Shown here piece by piece: positions 43,946 through 51,130 of a DNA stretch of 64,000 nucleotides. The stretch's first letter is position 1. Each line of letters opens with the position of its first letter. The notes beneath the pieces were generated by a model, which saw nothing but the letters and a program-made list of their open reading frames with translations, did no database searches and was not told the origin of the DNA. This stretch comes from Sphingobium sp. OAS761 (GTDB lineage: Bacteria; Pseudomonadota; Alphaproteobacteria; Sphingomonadales; Sphingomonadaceae). Position numbers and translations under genes: made by a program. The stretch covers positions 248,001 to 312,000 of the forward strand of contig NZ_JALJVY010000002.1 in NCBI RefSeq assembly GCF_024168485.1, written 5' to 3'.

Positions 43946-45346
43946 TCAGCGCGCCATGTTGACGATGCGGGCGTCGACGAACTCCTTGAGTCCGGCCTGG
44001 CCCTGCTCGCGGCCCAGCCCCGATTGCTTGACCCCGCCGAACGGCACGTCGAACCGCAGGTCGAGATGCTTGTTGATCCACACCGTGCCGGTTTCGATCC
44101 CGCGCGCGACGGCCGCAGCCTTGTCCAGATCCTTGCCCCAAACCGTCCCGCCCAGCCCATAGTCGCTGGCGTTAGCGCGTGCGATCACGTCCTCGATCGT
44201 GTCATAGCTGAGCAGCGGCACCAGCGGCCCGAACTGCTCCTCGGTCACCAGCCGCGCGTCGTCAGCCAAGTCGCGCACGATCGCCGGCTGAATGAAATAG
44301 CCCGGCCGGTTGAGCCGCGCGCCGCCGGTCAGGACGGTGCCTTCGCTTTGCGTCGCTGCCATCAGATCCTGCAGCTTGTCGAACTGCATCTTGTTCTGGA
44401 TCGGCCCCATCTTCGTGCCGGGCTCAAGCCCGTCACCAAGCACGGTCGCCGAAGCCAGCGCCGCCAGTCGCTCGCCAATGTCATCGAGCATCGCGTTAGG
44501 CACGTAGAGCCGCTTAGCCGCCATGCAGGTCTGCCCCGCGTTGAACGTGGCGGCGCCATAGATCTTGGCAGCGACCTCGGCCGGATCGGCGTCGTCAAGC
44601 ACGATGGCGACGTCGTTTCCACCCAGTTCCAGCGTCAGCCGCTTGAGCGTCGACGCAGCACTCGCCATTACCTTGCGCCCGGTGGCGGTCGATCCGGTGA
44701 AGCTGATTTTGGCGACATCGGGATGCGAGGACAGCATGCCGCCCAGATCGTTCGCATCGACGATGACGTTGAACACGCCCGGCGGCAGGATGCCGACAGC
44801 CACCTCGCCGAGCAACGCGGCAGTGAGCGGAGTGGTCGGGGCGGGCTTGGCGACGACGGTATTGCCCGTGCTGAGTGCGATCGATACCTTGATCGCCAGC
44901 AGGATCATCGGGAAATTCCACGGCACGATACAGCCGACCACGCCGAGCGGCGCATAATGTTCGACGACCAGCGCGTTGGGTTCATCGACCAGTGTTTCGG
45001 GATGCAGCACCTGCGCGCCGAAATGGCGGAACGCCGCGATGGCGCCGCCGACCTCGAACTGGGCTTCGGCGAGTGGCTTGCCCTGCTCCTGCGTCAGCAG
45101 TCGCGCAAAGTCCTCGAAACGCGCTTCCATCGCATCGGCCAATTTGTGCAGCAATTCCTGCCGCCGCGGCTGACCGCCGTCGCGCCAGGTCGGAAAGGCA
45201 CGTTTCGCCGCCGCGATCGCGCGTTCCAGCTGCGCTGCATCGGCGCGCGCGCACGTCGCAAAAGGCTCGCCCGTCGCCGGGTTGATCACCGCCAGGCTAT
45301 CGGCGCCGTCCACCAGATCACCATCGATCAGTAGCTTGAATTCCAT
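43946..45346 (-). CDS. aldehyde dehydrogenase
   Basis: NAD(P)-dependent aldehyde dehydrogenase of 466 residues. Core motifs are VPWNFPM, VVAKPAPTTPL, FTGSTATGRKV, LELGGND (general-base Glu) and NAGQTCMAAKR (catalytic Cys). The C-terminal PFGGVKQSGLGREQG is typical of the succinate-semialdehyde and general aldehyde dehydrogenase group. It lies 2 bases after folD. It could oxidise an aromatic aldehyde or an aldehyde product of dimer cleavage. It is distinct in sequence from the two other aldehyde dehydrogenases in the window. Confidence 0.82.
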   Translation of the reverse strand: MEFKLLIDGDLVDGADSLAVINPATGEPFATCARADAAQLERAIAAAKRAFPTWRDGGQPRRQELLHKLADAMEARFEDFARLLTQEQGKPLAEAQFEVGGAIAAFRHFGAQVLHPETLVDEPNALVVEHYAPLGVVGCIVPWNFPMILLAIKVSIALSTGNTVVAKPAPTTPLTAALLGEVAVGILPPGVFNVIVDANDLGGMLSSHPDVAKISFTGSTATGRKVMASAASTLKRLTLELGGNDVAIVLDDADPAEVAAKIYGAATFNAGQTCMAAKRLYVPNAMLDDIGERLAALASATVLGDGLEPGTKMGPIQNKMQFDKLQDLMAATQSEGTVLTGGARLNRPGYFIQPAIVRDLADDARLVTEEQFGPLVPLLSYDTIEDVIARANASDYGLGGTVWGKDLDKAAAVARGIETGTVWINKHLDLRFDVPFGGVKQSGLGREQGQAGLKEFVDARIVNMAR

Positions 45347-45348
45347 GG

Positions 45349-46212
45349 TTATTCCTCTCCGATGATAGAGCGCGCAGCGCGCAACGTGTTTTCCAGGAGA
45401 CAGGCAATCGTCATCGGCCCGACGCCCCCCGGCACGGGGGTGACCGCGCGGGCATGGCCAAGCGCGTCCATCACCGAGTCGCCAACTATGATCGGACGGC
45501 CGTCTGGTCCGATGATGCGATTGATGCCGACATCGATCACGACCGCGCCGGGCTTCACCCAGTCGCCGCGAACCAGCCCCGGGCTGCCGGCGGCCACCAC
45601 CAGGATGTCGGCGGCGCGCACGATGTCGGGTAGCCCGCGCGTATGGATGTGCGTCACCGTCACCGTCGCCTCGCGTTCGAGCAACAGCAGCGCGACCGGC
45701 TTGCCGACGATATTGGATTTGCCGATCACGACGGCGTTCAGCCCGTGATAGTCGTCGATCACGCGATCGAGCAGCTTCATGCAGCCAAGCGGGGTGCAGG
45801 GCACCAACCCGCCGCCGCCCGACGACAAGCGACCGACGTTGACGGGATGAAATCCGTCGACATCCTTTTCCGGCGCGATGCGATCCAGCACGAGCAGCGG
45901 ATCGATCTGCGCCGGCAACGGCAGTTGGACGAGGATGCCGTGCACATCGGCGTTCGCGTTAAGCTCGTCGATCAGGACGAGCAGCGCGGCCTGCGGCGTG
46001 TCGACAGCCAGCCGGTATTCGAACGAGCGTATGCCGGCTGCCGCCGTCGCCGCCAGCTTGCGGCGCACATAGATGCCGCTGGCCGGATCGTCGCCGACCA
46101 GCACGACCGCGAGGCCCGGCACGATGCCGCTGCGCGAGCGCAATGCCGCCACGCCCGCGCCGACCTCGGCGACGAGCTGAGCGGCTATCGCCTTGCCGTC
46201 GATCAGTTCCAT
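45349..46212 (-). CDS. folD: methylene-tetrahydrofolate dehydrogenase/cyclohydrolase
   Basis: FolD interconverts 5,10-methylene-, methenyl- and 10-formyl-tetrahydrofolate. The 287-residue product has YVRRKLAATAAAGI (catalytic Lys), VQLPLPAQID, KDVDGFHPVNVGRL, PCTPLGCMKLL and the NADP-binding VVIGKSNIVGKPVALLLL. The chosen start gives MELIDGKAIAAQLV, 4 bases after the purU stop. It is an extra, operon-borne copy in a demethylation locus, so its likely job is oxidation of methyl-derived C1 units. Confidence 0.9.
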   Translation of the reverse strand: MELIDGKAIAAQLVAEVGAGVAALRSRSGIVPGLAVVLVGDDPASGIYVRRKLAATAAAGIRSFEYRLAVDTPQAALLVLIDELNANADVHGILVQLPLPAQIDPLLVLDRIAPEKDVDGFHPVNVGRLSSGGGGLVPCTPLGCMKLLDRVIDDYHGLNAVVIGKSNIVGKPVALLLLEREATVTVTHIHTRGLPDIVRAADILVVAAGSPGLVRGDWVKPGAVVIDVGINRIIGPDGRPIIVGDSVMDALGHARAVTPVPGGVGPMTIACLLENTLRAARSIIGEE

Positions 46213-46216
46213 GGCG

Positions 46217-47071
46217 CTATTGCTCGAACACAACGGTCTTGTGGCCGTTGATCAGCACGCGATCCTCCAGATAGGCCCTGACCGCGCGGGCGAGCACGCG
46301 CCGCTCGATATCCCGGCCCTTGCGCACCAGTTCGTCCGGGCTGTCGGCATGGCTGATCGGCTCGACATCCTGATGAATGATCGGCCCCTCATCGAGATCG
46401 GAAGTAACGAAGTGCGCCGTCGCGCCGATCATCTTGACCCCGCGCGCATGGGCCTGGTGATAGGGCTTGGCCCCCTTGAACCCGGGCAGGAAGCTGTGGT
46501 GGATATTGATGCAGCGCCCCGACAAAAATCCCGCCAGATCGTCTGACAGGATCTGCATGTAGCGCGCCAGCACGATCAGGTCGGCGCCAGTTTCGTCGAC
46601 GATCTGCTTGATCTGCGCTTCCTGCTTCGCCTTGGTGTCACGCGTCACGGGAAGATAATGGAACGGGATGCCTTCGATGATCGACAGGCTCAACGCCTCG
46701 CGCGGGTGATTGCAGACGATGCCGACGATATCCATTGGCAGTTCGCCGATGCGCTGGCGATACAGCAAATCGCCAAGGCAATGATCGAACTTGCTGACGA
46801 GCAGCAGCACTTTCTTGCGCGCGTCGCTCGGCCGCATCGTCCATTGCAGTCCGAAATCGGCGCCGACCGCGGCGATGAGCGCGCGGCATTCATCCTCCTG
46901 GCGAGCGTCGATGCGAAATTCAACGCGCATGAAGAAGTTGCCCGTTTCCGGGTCGTCGAACTGCTGCGCACTGCGGATGTTGCCGCCCGAGTTGCGCAGC
47001 GCCACGGCCACGGCCGCCACGATGCCGGGGCGGTCGATGCACGAAAGCGATAGGATGAAATCGCGGGTCAT
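46217..47071 (-). CDS. purU: formyltetrahydrofolate deformylase
   Basis: PurU hydrolyses 10-formyl-tetrahydrofolate to formate and free tetrahydrofolate. The 284-residue product has an N-terminal ACT-like domain (DFILSLSCIDRPGIVAAVA) and the hydrolase core with LARYMQILSDDL, INIHHSFLPGFKGAKPYHQA (catalytic His) and ATAHFVTSDLDEGPII (catalytic Asp). The ATG at 47071 avoids a 7-codon extension. It is placed next to folD, so the pair can regenerate the acceptor used by the O-demethylases. Confidence 0.9.
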   Translation of the reverse strand: MTRDFILSLSCIDRPGIVAAVAVALRNSGGNIRSAQQFDDPETGNFFMRVEFRIDARQEDECRALIAAVGADFGLQWTMRPSDARKKVLLLVSKFDHCLGDLLYRQRIGELPMDIVGIVCNHPREALSLSIIEGIPFHYLPVTRDTKAKQEAQIKQIVDETGADLIVLARYMQILSDDLAGFLSGRCINIHHSFLPGFKGAKPYHQAHARGVKMIGATAHFVTSDLDEGPIIHQDVEPISHADSPDELVRKGRDIERRVLARAVRAYLEDRVLINGHKTVVFEQ

Positions 47072-47088
47072 TGGGACCTTCCTGTCAA

Positions 47089-47598
47089 TCAAAGAAGAGC
47101 AAAATAGCGGATGGTGTTGCCGGTTTTCTGGCGTGAGCCGATGCCCACGACGACGGTGCGGGTCAGCCAGTCATAAGGGCCGGCGCTCACCTCGAAGGTT
47201 GGCGTCGTGCGCAGATAATAGTCCTCGAACGGCACTTCCGGCCCGTCCTCGAACATCCACTTCTGAATGCGCGGCAGGACGTCCGGCGCACGACCGGCGA
47301 GATAGCCGACGTTGCGCATCAGGATCAGCGTCCCGTCATCGGCTTCGAGCATATAGCGGGCGTCGAGCCCAAGCACCTTGTCGGGGCGGAACTGCGCCCA
47401 GTCCGCGCCGCTTTGCGGCACGATGCGGCCATTGAGATGCGGTCCGCGGATGATGCCGGCGTCGACATAGGTTGCGCCGCGACCGAACCCGGCCGGCGTA
47501 TCATGAATGGTCTGGACGTCGCGCCAGGTCAGCGCGATCTCAAAGAGGAACTCGAAACGCGGCGCGTCCGGCAGCGAGGTTTCAGCGAAATAGGCCAA
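47089..47598 (-). CDS. DUF3237 domain protein
   Basis: A product of 169 residues of the DUF3237 family, beta-barrel proteins of unknown function. Visible family features are an N-terminal PRFEFLFEIALTW strand, RGATYVDAGIIRGPHLNGRIVPQSGADWAQFRPD, and a C-terminal DYYLRTTPTFEVSAGPYDWLTRT segment. Related proteins occur in several aromatic degradation gene sets. The gene lies 17 bases upstream of purU and 21 bases after the SDR. A role on a dimer intermediate is possible, but no activity can be assigned. Confidence 0.75.
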   Translation of the reverse strand: MAYFAETSLPDAPRFEFLFEIALTWRDVQTIHDTPAGFGRGATYVDAGIIRGPHLNGRIVPQSGADWAQFRPDKVLGLDARYMLEADDGTLILMRNVGYLAGRAPDVLPRIQKWMFEDGPEVPFEDYYLRTTPTFEVSAGPYDWLTRTVVVGIGSRQKTGNTIRYFALL

Positions 47599-47619
47599 GC
47601 GATGTCTCCAATTATCTCT

Positions 47620-48390
47620 TCAAAAGCTCACCGCACCGCCGTCGACGAGCAGGTCGATGCCGGTGACGTAGGAGGAGTCATCGGAGGCGAGATAAAGTAC
47701 GCTTCGCGCCGCCTCCTGCGCCGTGCCGAAACGACCCATCGGGACTTGTTCGCAGATCATCTGCCGGAAGTCCGCTATCTCCGCCTCGCTCATTTCTCCG
47801 CGCGTAATCAGCGGCGTATCGATCGGACCCGGGCTGAAGCAATTGACCCGGATGCCGCGCTTGACCAGTTCAGCCCCGAAGGTACGGGCGAGCGCGCGCA
47901 GCCCGGCCTTGCTCGCGCCATAGACGCTGTTGCCGGGTATCCCCGTGCAATGTCCCATCGAGGAGGTGAGCACGATCGATCCGCCCTCCCCCATCAGTTC
48001 GATCGCGTGTTTGACCGCGAAGTACGGCCCCTTCAGATTGACGGCGAACATCTGGTCGTAGAAGGCTTCATCGACCTGTTCGATGGTGCGGAACGCGCCG
48101 ATGCCGGCGTTGACGAACAGCACATCGATGCGGCCATGTTCGGCCTTGATCTGCTGCATCAGCGCCTGCGTGGCGGCGATGTCGGATATGTCGGAACGAA
48201 AGACCTGGCCGTCGTCGCCAAGATCGGACCGGACCTGTGCCAATGTATCGGGATCGCGGCCCGTGACGATCACGAAGGCACCTTCCTGCGCGAAGGCCAG
48301 CGCACTGGCGCGGCCAATACCGCTGCTGCCGCCGAGGACAACAACCGTTCGCCCTGCGAACCGTTTACAACCGCTCGAGACGGGCTCCAT
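47620..48390 (-). CDS. short-chain dehydrogenase/reductase (SDR)
   Basis: A classical NAD(P)-dependent SDR of 256 residues. The cofactor motif is VVLGGSSGIGRASALAF (TGxxxGxG type), the structural NAG motif is FVNAGIGAF, and the catalytic part is SSMGHCTGIPGNSVYGASKAG (Ser, Tyr, Lys). The C-terminal RSVLYLASDDSSYVTGIDLLVDGGAV is standard. It probably oxidises a benzylic or side-chain hydroxyl of a lignin-derived compound, by analogy with LigD/LigL/LigN. The substrate is not deducible. It lies 1 base after the SnoaL-like gene. Confidence 0.85.
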   Translation of the reverse strand: MEPVSSGCKRFAGRTVVVLGGSSGIGRASALAFAQEGAFVIVTGRDPDTLAQVRSDLGDDGQVFRSDISDIAATQALMQQIKAEHGRIDVLFVNAGIGAFRTIEQVDEAFYDQMFAVNLKGPYFAVKHAIELMGEGGSIVLTSSMGHCTGIPGNSVYGASKAGLRALARTFGAELVKRGIRVNCFSPGPIDTPLITRGEMSEAEIADFRQMICEQVPMGRFGTAQEAARSVLYLASDDSSYVTGIDLLVDGGAVSF

Positions 48391-48391
48391 T

Positions 48392-48835
48392 TCAGAACAC
48401 TCCGTTATTATTTGCGGAGCGGCCAGTCAGTTCCTGCGACGCATCCCAGTGCTCGGCGATCAGGCCGTCCTCAACCCTGAAGATGTCGATCACGGCGACG
48501 CCGGGCGTGCCGGGTGTTATGACCACATGCACATGCGCGATGACATGATCGCCATCGGCGAACATTCGTTTCACGTCATGGTGGGCGTCGGGCGAAACAG
48601 AGTTGGCCCACACCAGGAACGCCTTCAGCCCCGCAGCGCCGGTTTCCGCCATCGGGCTGTGCTGGATATAGTCGGGGCGGAAATAGCGATCGACATGCGC
48701 CGGGTCGAGCGGTTCCAGCACCTCGTCATAAACGGTTCGGACGAGGGCCAGATTGGCCCGTTCGATCGGCGTATAATTCTTCACGCCGTTCGCTCCAGGC
48801 GTCTGCGAACGGACGAATGGCGCTTCCTCACGCAT
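48392..48835 (-). CDS. SnoaL-like (NTF2-fold) protein
   Basis: A small cone-shaped NTF2-fold protein of 147 residues. Sequence: LALVRTVYDEVLEPLDPAHVDRYFRPDYIQHSPMAETGAAGLKAF, then HVHVVITPGTPGVAVIDIFRVEDGLIAEHWDASQ, the COG4922-like SnoaL layout with conserved His and Asp. The fold includes aldol-type enzymes and LdpA, the gamma-formaldehyde lyase that makes lignostilbene from a diarylpropane in Novosphingobium. The ATG at 48835 overlaps the upstream stop by 8 bases. A GTG at 48784 is an alternative. Confidence 0.75.
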   Translation of the reverse strand: MREEAPFVRSQTPGANGVKNYTPIERANLALVRTVYDEVLEPLDPAHVDRYFRPDYIQHSPMAETGAAGLKAFLVWANSVSPDAHHDVKRMFADGDHVIAHVHVVITPGTPGVAVIDIFRVEDGLIAEHWDASQELTGRSANNNGVF

Positions 48836-50165
48836 CGACTGACAGCCGCGGGATCGCGTTGACATCGATGTCCTTGTTGTTGGCGAGGTCCATATAGGGC
48901 GTGCGCGCGACAGTGACGCGAACCTCCTTTTGCGGTCCGCCCGGCGCTCCCCATAGCAGGGTCAGTTGCTTGCCCTCGACGGCGTGCTCGCGCTGGATGA
49001 AACCGAGCGAGATCATCCGCTTGTAGTATACGCTGCGGATCCGCCCGGCCGATGAGCCGATCGCAGCCCCATCGAACAAGACCTTGTCCGCATGATAGTG
49101 GAAGCCGTTGGGGTTCACGAAGTAATTGTCGGACGGACGGTCGTCGATTGGCTCGTAAGCCACGGCATCGCGCCCGCGATATTGCGAGGCGACGATATCG
49201 GCGACATCCTCGGCATTCCATTCCAAGGTCACCATCGCGTTCGGCGGATTGTCGGCAATCCGCTCGAGCGCGGCGCGGCCGGGAAAGTCATGATCGAACC
49301 GGACGAGCGATCCCCAGTCGACATCGTAAGGCGTCTTGAACCGCGCCTCCAGTTCGTCACCCATGCTGCCGACCAGCTGTCGATTATAATTGAAGAACAT
49401 CGCCATCGGCTGAGTCATGCAATAGGCCGCGAGTTCCGGCTCCTCGAACCACGGCATCGGGAAGTGGATGAAGATGTTGGCGAAGCCGGCTTCGGTGTGG
49501 TTCAGCAGATAGGCCATCCGCCCGAGCTTGCTGGCGCCCAGCGGTGCGCCGACGTCCCACAGCTTCTTGAACACCGTGTCCAGCTGGTCCATCGGGCCGT
49601 GCAGTTCATAGGCGAGCGACCCGGCCATGCCGAGGCGCAGGACGCGCACCTCGATGCCGCCGAAATCCACCACCCTGTGCGCGGCGAATTTGATGTCGTG
49701 CATGTCGCTGCCGGAAGCCCGCTCCAGAATCTCCAGCGATTTGGGGCCGGCGATCTGGATGAAGAATTCGGTGCCGGAAAGGTTCGTACCCGAGACGTCC
49801 ATGTCTGTTCGCGACACATGGAAATCGATGATCGGCATGAGCCAATAGGTCCGGAAATGATCCTCGCCGATCTTCATGACCACGCCATCGGCCAGCATCT
49901 GGCCCTTGTCGTTGCACATGACAGCATGGCGGATCGAGCCGACCTTCATCTTCATGAAGTTGTTGATGCACAGCGATGTCAGGAAGCGGGCGGCATCCGG
50001 CCCCTGCACGTCATAGATCGGGGATTCGTTGAGCGGCGTCCCGATCCAGGCGCTCGTCTTCGAAGCAAGGATTTCGTTCCGGTAGCCCTGATATTCCAGC
50101 GGCGCGACATACAGACCGCCCGCGTTGAGAAACGTCGATACGCCCTCGTTCACATTCTCAAGCAT
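48828..50165 (-). CDS. second GcvT-like tetrahydrofolate-dependent O-demethylase homologue
   Basis: A 445-residue product of the aminomethyltransferase (GcvT) fold, a divergent paralogue of the gene at 39091. It has QGPDAARFLTSLCINNFMKM, IAGPKSLEILERASGSDMHDIKF, GMAGSLAYELHGP and TPYDVDWGSLVRFDHDFPGR. These parallel the other protein almost motif for motif, while the C-terminal lid differs. The start at 50165 is chosen because GGAGG lies 9 bases upstream; an ATG at 50174 has no room for it. A different methoxylated substrate is likely. Confidence 0.8.
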   Translation of the reverse strand: MLENVNEGVSTFLNAGGLYVAPLEYQGYRNEILASKTSAWIGTPLNESPIYDVQGPDAARFLTSLCINNFMKMKVGSIRHAVMCNDKGQMLADGVVMKIGEDHFRTYWLMPIIDFHVSRTDMDVSGTNLSGTEFFIQIAGPKSLEILERASGSDMHDIKFAAHRVVDFGGIEVRVLRLGMAGSLAYELHGPMDQLDTVFKKLWDVGAPLGASKLGRMAYLLNHTEAGFANIFIHFPMPWFEEPELAAYCMTQPMAMFFNYNRQLVGSMGDELEARFKTPYDVDWGSLVRFDHDFPGRAALERIADNPPNAMVTLEWNAEDVADIVASQYRGRDAVAYEPIDDRPSDNYFVNPNGFHYHADKVLFDGAAIGSSAGRIRSVYYKRMISLGFIQREHAVEGKQLTLLWGAPGGPQKEVRVTVARTPYMDLANNKDIDVNAIPRLSVDA

Positions 50166-51129
50166 CTGAAACATCCTCCATGTCTGCGGCAGGCGGCAGG
50201 CTGATCCGAGTTGCCGCCGTGCGAATGGTCTCCAAATGTTGCTCGAGCAGCGCGCGGAGCGCCTTGGGCCGGCGGCCGGTCAGCTGCTCAAAATCGTCGC
50301 TGATGACGGCGAAATCGCCGTCGCGCACCGCAACCTCGAAGCTGACCATGTCGTCGGAATTCCAGGGGAAATTGTTGACCGAAAGATCGTCAACCGGCTG
50401 TCGCGGTATGCCCAGCCCATCAAACATCGCGTAGAGCCCGGCCTCGTCGGTCGGCGTGAACCTGACCGGGATCGCGGTGAGTTCGGAGACAAGCGCCGCC
50501 ACTTCTCGGTAGCTGACGAGCTCGGGGCCGGTGATTTGATAGACCTGGTTTTCGTGGCCATCGCCTTGCAGCACGGCCACGGCCGCCGCCACGCAATCGT
50601 CCCGGCAGACAAACGCCATGTGGCCATCGCCGGCGAGGCTCGTCATTTCGCCGCTCGCGAGCATCAGCGGCGCCATCGCCTCAACCACAGCCTCGGCATA
50701 TTGCGCGTCGCGCAGCACCGTCCAGGCAAGGCCCGAGTCCCGCAGCATCCGTTCGGTGATGACGTGATCCTTGACCGCGAGCGAGGGATTGCTCTCCACC
50801 GCACCGATGAAGGATGTGTAGACGATGTGCTGCACACCGGCGCGTTTCGCCGCGTCGATTGCGGCGCGGTGCTGCGGTTCGCGAAAGCCCACCCGCGTAC
50901 CGCTGATCATCAGCATTCGTTCCGCGCCGGCCAGCGCCTCTATCAGCCCATCCGCGTCGTCGAAATCGCCCCGCCGCACATCGACGCCCTGCGCGGCGCG
51001 GTCGGCCAGCTTATCCGGGCTGCGCGTCACGAGGATCAAGCGATCGGGCGAGACGCCGCCTTCGATCAGAAGACGGGTCGCTTCACGGCCAAACTGACCC
51101 GACGCGCCGGTGATCACGATTTTCTTCAT
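50158..51129 (-). CDS. NmrA-like NAD(P)-binding protein
   Basis: A Rossmann-fold protein of 323 residues of the atypical SDR (NmrA/QOR2) type. The N-terminus KKIVITGASGQFGREATRLL is the nucleotide motif. The region GLAWTVLRDAQYAEAV and the AVAVLQGDGHENQVYQITGPE block are typical of NmrA-like quinone reductases and sensors. The extended N-terminal frame (38 residues) is not conserved; the ATG at 51129 is preferred. It lies 1 base after the dioxygenase gene. Substrate or sensor role unknown. Confidence 0.78.
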   Translation of the reverse strand: MKKIVITGASGQFGREATRLLIEGGVSPDRLILVTRSPDKLADRAAQGVDVRRGDFDDADGLIEALAGAERMLMISGTRVGFREPQHRAAIDAAKRAGVQHIVYTSFIGAVESNPSLAVKDHVITERMLRDSGLAWTVLRDAQYAEAVVEAMAPLMLASGEMTSLAGDGHMAFVCRDDCVAAAVAVLQGDGHENQVYQITGPELVSYREVAALVSELTAIPVRFTPTDEAGLYAMFDGLGIPRQPVDDLSVNNFPWNSDDMVSFEVAVRDGDFAVISDDFEQLTGRRPKALRALLEQHLETIRTAATRISLPPAADMEDVSDA

Positions 51130-51130
51130 T

